Both the position numbers and the translations under genes were made by a program. Positions 55,459-63,566 of a stretch of 64,000 nucleotides of DNA are shown here, piece after piece. Source of the stretch: Caballeronia udeis (lineage in GTDB: Bacteria; Pseudomonadota; Gammaproteobacteria; Burkholderiales; Burkholderiaceae); NCBI RefSeq assembly GCF_001544555.2, contig NZ_FCOK02000013.1, forward strand, positions 62,001 through 126,000. Reading direction: 5' to 3'. How positions within the stretch are numbered: position 1 is the first letter of the stretch; each line of letters opens with the position of its first letter. Under the pieces are notes generated by a model. It had not been told where the DNA came from. It made no database searches and saw only the letters and a program-made list of their open reading frames with translations.

Positions 55459-55746
55459 TCACGCGGCAACCGGCATCGCGACCGGCGTCAATTCGAGCAC
55501 GCGCGTTGCGACTTTCAAGCGGGTTTCCCCGTCATGGAAGATACCGACGATCGCTGCGCCGCGCTCACGCGCCGCGACGATCAAGCCGGCGACGACGTCG
55601 CGATTCGCAGTATCGAGAGAAGCCGTCGGCTCGTCGAGCAGCAGCACCGGGCGTCGAGCGCTGCCTCTAGCCCCGCGCGCGAGCAACGCCAGCCAGTCGC
55701 GTCGCTCTGCTGAAGCCACCATTTGCGGGTAATTCATCTGCGGCAT
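55459..55746 (-). pseudogene. phnG'-'phnL deletion fusion (remnant)
   Basis: A 95-residue frame. Its C-terminal two-thirds is the end of the ABC protein Phn[21 protein letters not shown] and [22 protein letters not shown]. Walker A, Q-loop and signature are missing (PhnL is normally about 230 residues). The N-terminal 25 residues, [18 protein letters not shown], resemble the start of PhnG, the first gene of a phnGHIJKLM operon. The simplest reading is one deletion from early phnG into late phnL, removing phnHIJK. It is directly upstream of phnM and downstream of the phnF palindrome, as phnG would be. Confidence 0.7.
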
Positions 55747-55795
55747 CCTTCAATGTGGTTACGCTTTATCAGGCTGGCTTGTGCCGGATATATCT

Positions 55796-55815
55796 CTAGT
55801 CGTCTAGACGACTAG
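55796..55815. promoter_or_regulatory. Perfect 20-base palindrome, probable PhnF operator
   Basis: CTAGTCGTCTAGACGACTAG is identical to its own complement. It lies between the phnG/phnL remnant (minus strand) and phnF (plus strand), where a UTRA-type GntR protein would control both directions. Related sites occur at 53602 and 56959. The site choice is inference; the palindrome is directly visible. Confidence 0.75.
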
Positions 55816-55899
55816 TTCTAATGCTAACATTCAATTCGTGGCTTGGCATCGACCTCGGATCGAAACAATACGGCGTGGATCACGAAGGCCTAATACAAT

Positions 55900-56706
55900 G
55901 TGCGTCGCGATATTGAAGCGGATCTGAATGACGACATGATGAAACTAATTGATGACGGAGCGGGCGGCACACCGTCTTTGGCGGTCGAACGCGGCGCGGG
56001 GGTCGCAGTGTGGCGGCAGATAGAGTTGGCGCTAACCACCGAAATTGCCGCTAACAATTTCGGCGACGACGGCCGGTTGCCCAGCGAGGGCGAACTGGCC
56101 AAACGCTTCGGCGTGAACCGGCACACGGTGCGGCGCGCCATTCTCGGGCTCGCCGTGCAGGGACTGGTCAGCATCGAGCACGGGCGGGGGACCTTTGTCC
56201 AGCCGGGTGCGATCGACTATAAGATTGGCCGCCGCACGCGCTTTACCGAGAACTTCCGTCAGTATGGTCAATCTACTAGCGGCAAGGTCCTGTCGAGCGC
56301 ATGTGTCAAGGCTGAGCCGGTGGTCGCGAAAGCGTTGGGCCTGCGAACGGGAACGCTGGTCTACCGGATCGAATCGGTGCATGAAGCGGATGGTGTGCCG
56401 CTGAAATATGCCCGAAGCTGGTATCCGGCCGCTCGCTTCAACGGCTTGCCGGACATGCTGACACGCATGCAGGGCAGACTCTCGGTGGCGCTCGCCGAGT
56501 TTGGCGTCGAGGACTATTCGCGCAGTTGGAGCCGGATCGGCAGCATATTGCCAGATTCAGAGACCGCCCAGCGGCTCAACATCAATAGGCAGCAGCCGGT
56601 GCTGTGGGTCGAAAACGTCGACGTGGATGTGGACAATACCCCAATCAAATACGGGGTCACGCATTTTGCCGCCGACAGGATGCAGTTGTACGTGGAGCGG
56701 GATTGA
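55900..56706 (+). CDS. phnF: Phosphonate-metabolism GntR regulator PhnF (HutC/UTRA type)
   Basis: 268 residues. The HTH (about 35-105) shows VWRQIELALTTEIAANNF, GRLPSEGELAKRFGVNRHTVRRA and LVSIEHGRGTFVQ. The UTRA domain shows KIGRRTRFTENFRQYGQSTSGKVLSS and PLKYARSWYPAARFNGLPDML, matching PhnF. It represses phosphonate genes, probably through the GTCTAGAC palindromes. The start is uncertain: GTG 55900 overlaps a TACAAT -10-like element, so ATG at 55936 may be the true start. It is intact although much of the target operon is lost. Confidence 0.9.
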   Translation: MRRDIEADLNDDMMKLIDDGAGGTPSLAVERGAGVAVWRQIELALTTEIAANNFGDDGRLPSEGELAKRFGVNRHTVRRAILGLAVQGLVSIEHGRGTFVQPGAIDYKIGRRTRFTENFRQYGQSTSGKVLSSACVKAEPVVAKALGLRTGTLVYRIESVHEADGVPLKYARSWYPAARFNGLPDMLTRMQGRLSVALAEFGVEDYSRSWSRIGSILPDSETAQRLNINRQQPVLWVENVDVDVDNTPIKYGVTHFAADRMQLYVERD

Positions 56707-57183
56707 TAAGCGAGACGGAAAGGGCGGCATAGGATCGTACCCGGCGGCACAAACTGGGGAGCAAAGAGGATTGTGGCGGGTGCTAACTAACGGCAACCCC
56801 GCGCTCGAATAGCAAGTCTTTGATGTCGCGCAGCTCAACCGAAACTGGAAATACCCGCGCACTGCACAACTGACCGCCACTGAAAACCGGTGACCGGGGT
56901 CGAGCGATGCGCGACCTCGGTCACGTGGCACAGCCGGCAACTGCCACCGAGAAGATTGAGTCATCTAGACATCAAGATGTTCACTGCGCTGTCACATGAG
57001 ATTTCTAGAATGGGTTCGATTCCATGGCGGCCGCACGCACCGGTGGTCTGCCCGGACCTCGGCATGGAATAGGTAATTCACATTAAACGATTCAGCAAGT
57101 TCTCTTTTCTGTTACGTCATGGAACTTGACGTGGACAGGACTATTTTCCAGAAACAATCGCGAATTGCGGAAACAAATCTGAC
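56707..57183. other. Intergenic region with PhnF-like site
   Basis: 477 bases without a convincing gene. It contains AGTCATCTAGACATCAAG (56959-56976), matching 14 of 18 bases of the core of the palindrome at 55796, and nearer the next gene an inverted repeat ACGTC-N9-GACGT (57114-57132). Both may control the reductase/phnDC transcript. Confidence 0.45.
56959..56976. promoter_or_regulatory. Second PhnF-like operator
   Basis: AGTCATCTAGACATCAAG keeps the TCTAGA centre and most of the arms of the perfect palindrome near phnF. It is 208 bases before the aldo/keto reductase start. It suggests that the reductase and the phnDC transporter genes belong to the same regulon. Confidence 0.5.
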
Positions 57184-58200
57184 ATGGAATTTCGACAACT
57201 CGGCCGCAGCGGCATCAAGGTCTCGGCACTGACTCTGGGCACAATGATGTTCGGCGGCCCGACCGACGAAACAAGCGCTGCACGCATCATCGGCAAGGCC
57301 CATGAGCAAGGAGTCAATTCGATCGACACGGCCGACGCATACGTTGGCGGGGAGTCGGAGCGCACCGTCGGGCGATGCATAGTCAAGCAGCGCGATCGCT
57401 GGGTGCTGGCGACCAAGTTTGCCAGTCCCTTGGGTGACGGCGACGTGAATGCAGGCGGCGCGTCGCGCAAACACGTGGTGCGAGCCGTCGAGGCCAGCCT
57501 GAAACGCCTGAATACCGACTATATCGATCTGCTTTACATCCACGCCGAAGATCACGACACTCCGGTCGACGAAACGGTGCGTGCGTTAAATGACCTGATC
57601 CAGGCGGGCAAACTGCGCTACTACGGCCTGTCGAACCATCGCGGCTGGAAGATCGCCGAATTCACTCACACGGCACAGGCACTCGGGCTGGATGCTCCAG
57701 TGGCTAGCCAACCGCTCTACAACATCGTGAATCGACAGGCTGAGGCCGAGCAACTCAGCGCCGCGCACCGTTACGGGCTTGGCGTGATTTCGTACAGTCC
57801 GCTCGCGCGCGGCGTGCTGACCGGCAAGTACGAACCGGGTGCAACGCCGCCGTCCGATACACGTGCTGGCCGCGGCGACCGTCGCCTGCGGCAGGCCGAA
57901 TGGCGAACTGAGTCGCTGGAACTGGCACGACGGGTTCGCGATCATGCTGAAGCGCGGGGCATTACCGCGGGGCAATTCGCGCTCGCGTGGGTGCTGAACA
58001 GCCGCTATATCAGTTCGACCATAGCTGGACCTCGCACCGAAGCACAATGGGACGACTATCTGCCGGCCTTGCACTATTGCCTAAGCGCCGAAGACGAGGC
58101 CTTCGTCGACTCGCTCGTTTCTACCGGCCATTCTTCGACGCCGGGCTTCAACGATCCCAAGCACCCCTTCTTTGGCCGAATTCCACGCCACGGTTCGTGA
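57184..58200 (+). CDS. Aldo/keto reductase
   Basis: 338-residue NADPH-dependent reductase. It starts MEFRQLGRSGIKVSALTLGTMMFGG. The catalytic tetrad is visible as Asp and Tyr in SIDTADAYVGGESE, Lys in VLATKFAS and His in DLLYIHAEDHDTP. NADP-binding marks are SYSPLARGVLTGKY and the C-terminal TIAGPRTEAQWDD. The substrate is unknown. Its place between phnF and phnDC with a PhnF-like site upstream suggests that it processes an aldehyde linked to phosphonate use, or that it was recruited. Confidence 0.9.
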   Translation: MEFRQLGRSGIKVSALTLGTMMFGGPTDETSAARIIGKAHEQGVNSIDTADAYVGGESERTVGRCIVKQRDRWVLATKFASPLGDGDVNAGGASRKHVVRAVEASLKRLNTDYIDLLYIHAEDHDTPVDETVRALNDLIQAGKLRYYGLSNHRGWKIAEFTHTAQALGLDAPVASQPLYNIVNRQAEAEQLSAAHRYGLGVISYSPLARGVLTGKYEPGATPPSDTRAGRGDRRLRQAEWRTESLELARRVRDHAEARGITAGQFALAWVLNSRYISSTIAGPRTEAQWDDYLPALHYCLSAEDEAFVDSLVSTGHSSTPGFNDPKHPFFGRIPRHGS

Positions 58201-58333
58201 CAGGACTGACGAATTCAAACAACGCTCAGTAATAGAAACTACGCAATAACAATAAGGCGGGTGGCTGTCACTGTCGGTTCACAGCCAGCCCATACACTGT
58301 CCGAATCGATGTACACCATCACGCGAGAAAAAT

Positions 58334-59233
58334 ATGAAGGTATCCAAAATTATTGCGTTCGCGGCTGCCGTTGCCACGCTGATCACAGGAGTAGCTCATG
58401 CCGCCGGCGCCTGTCCGAACGACGGCGTGGTGCGCTTCGGCGTCGAGCCTTTTGAGTCAGCGCAGCGGTTGATGCCAGTGTATTCAGATCTCGCCAAGAT
58501 GATCGGCGAAAAGCTTGGTTGCAAGGTTCAGCTCTACGTCGCGACCAGCTATAACGCCGAGATTGAGGCCATGCGCAACGACAAGCTCGAGTTCGGCCAA
58601 TTCGGGCCGCTCGGGTATGTGCTAGCTCACCAGGTGGCCCATGCAGAAGCGGTCGCGACATTCGCGGGAGAAAACGGCCAGCCTGCCTCGTATTACGCGT
58701 CCATCGTCACCTGGCCCGGTTCAGGTATCAAGACGCTGGCGGACATTAAGGGCCGTTCGTTCGCTTACGCCGACCCGGCTTCCACCTCCGGCCACCTCTT
58801 TCCCGCTTTCGGTTTGCGCAAGGCCGGCATCGATCCGGACAAGGGTGTGAAGTCGGTCTACGCAGGAAGTCATACTGCTTCGTTCGAGGCTCTGCGCAAC
58901 CATAAGGTAGACGCGGGTGAGCTGAACAGCGCGGAAATTGCCAGTGCCAAGCTTCACAACGAATATGACCCGGCTGCTTACGTGACGCTGTGGGAGTCGG
59001 ACCCGATTCCATTGGATCCACTGGCCATACGCGGCGACTTACCCGCCGATTTCAAGGCGCGCCTTGCCGGTATCCTGAGTTCACTCGATCTGCATCAGTT
59101 GCCAGAAGAGGACCAGAAATTTCTGGCGTCGACTGAAAGCAAGACGCTGGTTACAGTGCCGCAATCGGATGCCGCATACAACCAGATCCGCGATCTGGTT
59201 TCTACCCTCAACATCGACCTGGCGAAGCTGTGA
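58334..59233 (+). CDS. phnD: Phosphonate/phosphate ABC transporter, periplasmic binding protein PhnD
   Basis: 299 residues. A signal peptide (IIAFAAAVATLITGVAHAA) is followed by the PhnD core: VVRFGVEPFESAQRLMPVYSDLAKMIGEKLG, YNAEIEAMRNDKLEFGQFGPLGYVLA, and the phosphonate-binding loop FAYADPASTSGHLFP. It delivers phosphonates (or phosphite-like ligands) to PhnCE. It overlaps phnC by four bases (GTGA). The permease gene that should follow phnC is broken, so this importer is probably not functional on its own. Confidence 0.93.
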   Translation: MKVSKIIAFAAAVATLITGVAHAAGACPNDGVVRFGVEPFESAQRLMPVYSDLAKMIGEKLGCKVQLYVATSYNAEIEAMRNDKLEFGQFGPLGYVLAHQVAHAEAVATFAGENGQPASYYASIVTWPGSGIKTLADIKGRSFAYADPASTSGHLFPAFGLRKAGIDPDKGVKSVYAGSHTASFEALRNHKVDAGELNSAEIASAKLHNEYDPAAYVTLWESDPIPLDPLAIRGDLPADFKARLAGILSSLDLHQLPEEDQKFLASTESKTLVTVPQSDAAYNQIRDLVSTLNIDLAKL

Positions 59234-60072
59234 ACCTGCCTCTTCGACAATCCCGTACGATTACTCTGGATAACACGGGCATGCCCGTGCCGGAAGCAGC
59301 GCGTGCCGTTGACGCCGCGCCGGGAGTGAGGCTCGCCGTACGCGATCTGACGATGCGCTACGGGAACGGTCATACGGCGCTCAGTAACCTGAGCCTGTCG
59401 GTCCATGCCGGTGAGATGGTCGTGGTCCTGGGCAGCAACGGTAGCGGAAAATCGACCTTGATGAAGTGCGTGGTCGGCCTCAACCGTCCCACGGGCGGTT
59501 CCGTGGAAGTCGGCGGGCGCGATCTCGCCAGGCTCTCGGGCAACGCGCTGCGCTGGGCGCGTCTGCCGCTCGCGTTGATTTCCCAGCATGCCAACCTCGT
59601 GAAACGTCGCAGCGTGCTTGCAAATGTTTGCTGCGGGACCTTGGGCCGGCACAGGACGCTTGCAACGGCGTTCGGGCGTATGCCTCGGAAGGAAGTCGAA
59701 CCATCGCTTGCCTGTCTGGAGGAAGTCGGCCTGTTGCATCTCGCGGGCCAACGCGCCGGCACCTTGTCCGGCGGACAGGCGCAGCGTGTGGCGGTTGCTC
59801 GCGCGCTGGCGCAACGCCCGCACGTGCTACTCGCCGACGAGCCCGTCGCAAGCCTCGACCCCGAAGCCGCCGACGATGTCATGCGACTCTTGCGGCGTCT
59901 CGCCACGGACGACGGCCTGGCGGTGGTATGCGTGCTGCATCAGCCCGAACTGGCGTCGCGCTATGCCGACCGGTTGGTCGGCCTGCGTCACGGCCGGATG
60001 GAATTCGACAGACCGGCTTCGGCAGTATCGAGTCAACAGATTGCCAGTCTGTACATGGCTGAAGGGTCGTGA
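59230..60072 (+). CDS. phnC: Phosphonate ABC transporter ATPase PhnC
   Basis: 280 residues. A short N-terminal extension precedes the ABC core (from about 37): Walker A LGSNGSGKST, PhnC-type LPLALISQHANLVKRRSVLANVCCGTLGRH, signature LSGGQAQRVAVARAL, Walker B LLADEPVASLDPE and the switch His in CVLHQPELA. GTG start inside the phnD stop. Its own stop overlaps a further GTGA start at 60069, which is the truncated phnE. Confidence 0.94.
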   Translation: MNLPLRQSRTITLDNTGMPVPEAARAVDAAPGVRLAVRDLTMRYGNGHTALSNLSLSVHAGEMVVVLGSNGSGKSTLMKCVVGLNRPTGGSVEVGGRDLARLSGNALRWARLPLALISQHANLVKRRSVLANVCCGTLGRHRTLATAFGRMPRKEVEPSLACLEEVGLLHLAGQRAGTLSGGQAQRVAVARALAQRPHVLLADEPVASLDPEAADDVMRLLRRLATDDGLAVVCVLHQPELASRYADRLVGLRHGRMEFDRPASAVSSQQIASLYMAEGS

Positions 60073-60188
60073 GCCGGATTGCTTCAGCAAGCTCGCCGGC
60101 CGGGGTTTCGGCGGCTCGCACCGTCTGGTCGATGATTAGGAAACCAATGGTTCTTCGGCCTTGGCGGCGGTCCAATGCATCGAGGTGA
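60069..60188 (+). pseudogene. Truncated phnE (5' stub)
   Basis: A GTG overlapping the phnC stop in the same GTGA manner as phnC overlaps phnD begins a frame of only 39 codons, VSRIASASSPAGVSAARTVW then a few more residues to a stop. The position is that of the permease phnE, whose first residues are usually a polar leader. All membrane segments are missing, and other gene remnants follow. Identity rests on position and coupling, not on conserved residues. Confidence 0.4.
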
Positions 60189-60320
60189 TTCGTGATCTGC
60201 GGGAAGCCGTCAATCTGATTGCCGGTGCTGCCGTAGTCGGCGGGGGATTCGATATGTAGTTGATAGGGCGCCGCCGACTCCGCGACACGGGCGATGTACT
60301 CGGCGATCTTCGCCGTGCCG
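60137..60320 (-). pseudogene. Possible methylaspartate ammonia-lyase fragment
   Basis: On the minus strand an open stretch reads AKIAEYIARVAESAAPYQLH and then IESPADYGSTGNQIDGFPQI. The pattern (helix, P-Y-x-L-x-I-E-x-P-x-D-x-G-S-x-x-x-Q-I) resembles the central part of methylaspartate ammonia-lyase. It has GC-rich third positions over about 50 codons and then loses them. There is no start codon and no continuation. The identification is tentative. Confidence 0.35.
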
Positions 60321-60446
60321 CTGGCAAGCCGGCATCTAGCCGATCAGGGTGCGCGGATCATCAAGGCCGAACGCCGGGACGGCGGCGATTTCGCGCGTCA
60401 TTGGATCAAGCGAAGCCTATCGGAACGGGCGTACGTGTCCTGTTAA
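60312..60446 (+). pseudogene. Fragment of a family III (CaiB/BaiF) CoA-transferase N-terminus
   Basis: The frame reads VPLASRHLADQGARIIKAER then RDGGDFARHW before running to a TAA. This matches the early CaiB segment (A-P-x-A-x-x-x-LAD-x-GA-x-VIK-x-ER-x-x-x-GD-x-R). The beginning and all later domains are missing. It joins the lyase-like fragment at about 60312-60320, so this is a recombination junction. Confidence 0.6.
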
Positions 60447-60552
60447 AAAACGAAATTTGCGCGTTTAGAATGCGCGGTTGTTGAATGCGTTTGGGGACGC
60501 TGCGCGGCCGCGTGGCACCAGCGGCAGGCCGATTCTGCATGCGACTTTTCCC

Positions 60553-61314
60553 TTAATCCCCTTCGGTTTCCTTAAGCACTGCCGTCGCCGCTTCGCAAGC
60601 GCCGCGCAATTGCTCGCGCATCAGGTCTTGAACGCGTTTATCGCCGGTGGAGATCGCGTCCTTGATCTTCACGGCCTGTTCAAACGATGCAAGCATGCGC
60701 CCGCCGCGTGCCATCGCAATCCGTCGCAATCGACGCACGGGGCCCATCAGGCTCGCGTGCGTTGCGTTAAGCGTGCGGTTGTCGGCGAGGGTCATCACGA
60801 TCGAATAAAAACGGTCGAGTGCGTCGACATAAGCCGCAGGGTCATTAGCGGCTACGTTGGCGCGCATCTCGCCTATTACGTCTTCCAACTGAGCGCGCCC
60901 GAGCATCGTGATGTTCTCTGCACAAAGCTGGACGGCGAGGCACTCGAGCGCGGCTCGCACTGTGTAGATCTCCGCGACATCACGCAGCGTCACCGACCGG
61001 ACGAACGCGCCCACACGCGCCACCACCGTCACCAGACCCTCGCGTTCAAGCTGCGCGAACGCTTCACGCATGGGTGTGCGGCTGACGTACAGTTGCTTTG
61101 CGACCTGCACCTCCGACAGCCGGCTTCCCGGCGCCAGCACGCCTTCCACGATCGCTTCCCGCAACGCCGGGACCACCACGCCGTCGCTCAGTGAGTCGCT
61201 GGAGGCGTCGACCATGCGCATCTTCGAGTGATATTTGCGTCCGATCGTTTCGAGCGCGGGCGCTGGTGCATCGATGAGAGTTTCCGCTTGAGCGCTTGTC
61301 GTCGCCGAGGCCAT
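60553..61314 (-). CDS. GntR-family regulator, FadR/FCD type
   Basis: 253 residues. After a polar N-terminal arm (1-35) the HTH shows VVPALREAIVEGVLAPGSRLSEVQVAKQLYVSRTPMREAFAQLEREGLV. The FCD effector domain shows RDVAEIYTVRAALECLAVQLCA, VDALDRFYSIVMTLADNRTL and LRRIAMARGGRMLASFEQAVKIKDAI. ATG at 61314 has GGAAAG before it. It is divergent from the enoyl-CoA hydratase/MFS/aldehyde dehydrogenase genes and likely represses them through the palindrome in between. Confidence 0.92.
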   Translation of the reverse strand: MASATTSAQAETLIDAPAPALETIGRKYHSKMRMVDASSDSLSDGVVVPALREAIVEGVLAPGSRLSEVQVAKQLYVSRTPMREAFAQLEREGLVTVVARVGAFVRSVTLRDVAEIYTVRAALECLAVQLCAENITMLGRAQLEDVIGEMRANVAANDPAAYVDALDRFYSIVMTLADNRTLNATHASLMGPVRRLRRIAMARGGRMLASFEQAVKIKDAISTGDKRVQDLMREQLRGACEAATAVLKETEGD

Positions 61315-61339
61315 TGACTTTCCGTTATCCAGTGAATAC

Positions 61340-61369
61340 GCTGTATACAGCTTATACAGATCATTATAC
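61340..61369. promoter_or_regulatory. Operator candidate with TATAC repeats
   Basis: GCTGTATACAGC (61340-61351) is a perfect palindrome, and TATAC occurs three times at 61344, 61353 and 61365. The stretch lies in the 68 bases between the divergent gntR and hydratase start codons. TGTATACA-like sites are typical for FCD-type GntR proteins. Dual control is inferred. Confidence 0.6.
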
Positions 61370-61382
61370 AACAGGAGGCTGC

Positions 61383-62114
61383 TTGGATTACGCGCGCTTG
61401 CCGGACCCGGTCTTGATCGATCGATCGGGAGAAATTCTGACCTTTACCCTGAACAATGCCGACGCCGGGAATGAAGTCACCGCGGCGATGTTCGACGCCA
61501 TGATCGCCGCGCTGCGCAGCGAAGCGACCATGCCCACGGCGCGCGTGCTGCGCATCCGCGGACGCGGCGAAGTGTTCTGCACGGGGCGCGAGCGCGCCGG
61601 CACGGACGCGGTGTCCATTCATCGTGAAGTATCGCGGCTGATCGAGCTTAAGCGGCTGCTGCGTGCATCTTCGATGATCACGATTGCCGAAGTGCAGGGC
61701 AACGCATTCGGCTTCGGCTTTGGCCTCGCGATCCTGTGCGACTTCACGCTGGTATCGAGCAGTGCGAAGCTTGCCTTTCCCGAGATGCGCCACGGCCTGC
61801 CGCCCGCTGCGATCATGGCCTACCTTGGCCGATACACATTGCCCAAGCAGGTGTTTCCGATGGTTCTTTTCGGCGATGCAATTACGCCCGAGGTAGCATT
61901 GAGCGCCGGTCTTGTGACCCGTGTTTGTGCGCCCGATGCGTTGCAAGCCGAAGCCGATGCACTCGCGGATCGAATCCTCGCACTTGACGATGCCGGGGCG
62001 CGCCAGTGCAAGTCATTCTTCCAGACGGCTGAGGAAAGCTCGCTAGAGCACAACTTCCGATGTGCGACGGAAACGCTGACGGTCTCGGCGTTGCGACTGA
62101 TGGCACTGAAGTAA
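61383..62114 (+). CDS. Enoyl-CoA hydratase/isomerase family protein
   Basis: About 243 residues of crotonase fold: VLIDRSGEILTFTLNNADAGNEVTAAMFDAMIAAL, the oxyanion-hole strands RVLRIRGRGEVFCTGRE and IAEVQGNAFGFGFGLAILCDFTLVSSSAKLAFPEMRHGLPPA, then LSAGLVTRVCAP. The first catalytic Glu position reads Phe/Gly (GNAFGFGFGLA) and FPEM keeps the second, so hydratase activity is uncertain. TTG at 61383 follows AGGAGG; the longer frame from 61296 runs through the promoter. It is first in an operon with an MFS transporter and an aldehyde dehydrogenase. Confidence 0.85.
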   Translation: MDYARLPDPVLIDRSGEILTFTLNNADAGNEVTAAMFDAMIAALRSEATMPTARVLRIRGRGEVFCTGRERAGTDAVSIHREVSRLIELKRLLRASSMITIAEVQGNAFGFGFGLAILCDFTLVSSSAKLAFPEMRHGLPPAAIMAYLGRYTLPKQVFPMVLFGDAITPEVALSAGLVTRVCAPDALQAEADALADRILALDDAGARQCKSFFQTAEESSLEHNFRCATETLTVSALRLMALK

Positions 62115-62161
62115 TCGGTGATGCATGACGACAAACCCACGAAGGTTTGCAGGAGACGGAA

Positions 62162-63550
62162 ATGAATGTGAATGCAGGCGCACGTCTGGACCGGCTTCCG
62201 GTATCGGGCTTCCACAAGCGCATCATGTGGCTGATCGGAATTGGCATGTTTTTCGATGGCTTCGATATCTACGTAGCCTCGACGGTCCTCGGCGCCACGT
62301 TGCAAAGCGGCTTTTCGACGCTCGGTCAGAATGCGCTGTTTGTGTCGCTGACGTTCCTCGGGATGATGCTCGGCTCGCTGGCCACTGGTTTCCTCGGCGA
62401 TCGTTTCGGCCGTCGCTTTACATATCAGACCAACCTCATGATCTTCGGCATCGCGTCGCTGGGCGCCGCGATGGCGCCGAACATGCTGATCCTGATCGCG
62501 TTCCGGTTTGTGATGGGCCTCGGGCTTGGCGCGGAGAACGTCGTTGGATATTCCACGCTCACCGAGTTCGCGCCGCCTGCGTCGCGCGGCAAGATGCAGG
62601 GGCTGATGGCCGTATTCGTCGTCTCGGGATTGCCGGTAGCGGGATTGATCGGACTCTTTCTGATTCCCGCGATGGGCTGGCGAGCAATGTTCGTTCTCGG
62701 TGGAATTGGCGCAATTGGTGTCTGGTATGCGCGCAAGTCGTTGCCGGAATCGCCACGCTGGCTTGAGTCGGTAGGTCGTCATCAGGATGCCGAATCAATT
62801 ATTTCGAAGATCGAGAGCGAGGTAAAGGCCGAACACGGTGGTACGTTGCCAACGCCGTCGCCCAAGCCCCCGGTTGCGCCATCGCGTGCGCTTGGCTCAC
62901 TCTTCACGGGCGCAATGTTGCCGCGCATGATCGTCGGGTGCGTGACGCTGGTGGTGATCAATACCTTGTTATACGGCTTCGTGACCTGGTTGCCGACCTT
63001 CTTTGTGCATCAAGGATTCAGCATCGCGAAGTCGTTTGGCTACGCGCTCGTGATGTCGCTCGGTGCGCCTATCGGCTCGGGCATCGGTGCGCTGACGGCG
63101 GATAGATGGGGCCGCAAGCCAACCATCATCGGCGCGTCGATCCTCGCCATTATCTTCGGCGCGATCTATCCGTTTGTGAGCAACCCGGTCATGTTGCCGG
63201 TCGTCGGCTTGCTGCTGGTGATACCTATTTATGTGCTGGTCGCCTTGCTGTTCGCGATCTACGTGCCTGAGCTGTTTCCGACCGAAGTGCGCCTGCGCGC
63301 ATCGGGTATCTGCAATACGCTCGGTCGAGGCGCGACGATCGTCACACCGTTCATCGTGGTGGCGCTCTTTGGACATTACGGCGTGGTCGGCGTGCTTGCG
63401 TTGATGATCGGCTTGCTGGCAGTTCAAATTGTGGTGGTGGCATGGCTTGGCGTCGAGCCGACCGGCCAGCGCCTGGAAGACATTCAGCCGACGGACGCGC
63501 CCGCGAGTCTCGATATCGGCGCTGATACGCGGGTTTCCCCGCTCAAGTAA
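62162..63550 (+). CDS. MFS transporter, aromatic-acid/organic-acid symporter type
   Basis: 462 residues, twelve membrane helices. AAHS/SP-family marks are GIGMFFDGFDIYVASTVLG in helix 1 (Asp pair), GFLGDRFGRRFTYQTNL between helices 2 and 3, FRFVMGLGLGAENVVGYSTLTEFAPPASRGKMQG in helix 4, and LTADRWGRKPTIIGAS and YVPELFPTEVRLRASG in the second half. It probably imports the acid degraded by the hydratase and dehydrogenase encoded beside it. AGGAGA precedes ATG 62162. Confidence 0.9.
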   Translation: MNVNAGARLDRLPVSGFHKRIMWLIGIGMFFDGFDIYVASTVLGATLQSGFSTLGQNALFVSLTFLGMMLGSLATGFLGDRFGRRFTYQTNLMIFGIASLGAAMAPNMLILIAFRFVMGLGLGAENVVGYSTLTEFAPPASRGKMQGLMAVFVVSGLPVAGLIGLFLIPAMGWRAMFVLGGIGAIGVWYARKSLPESPRWLESVGRHQDAESIISKIESEVKAEHGGTLPTPSPKPPVAPSRALGSLFTGAMLPRMIVGCVTLVVINTLLYGFVTWLPTFFVHQGFSIAKSFGYALVMSLGAPIGSGIGALTADRWGRKPTIIGASILAIIFGAIYPFVSNPVMLPVVGLLLVIPIYVLVALLFAIYVPELFPTEVRLRASGICNTLGRGATIVTPFIVVALFGHYGVVGVLALMIGLLAVQIVVVAWLGVEPTGQRLEDIQPTDAPASLDIGADTRVSPLK

Positions 63551-63566
63551 ATACGGAGAAAGCAAG

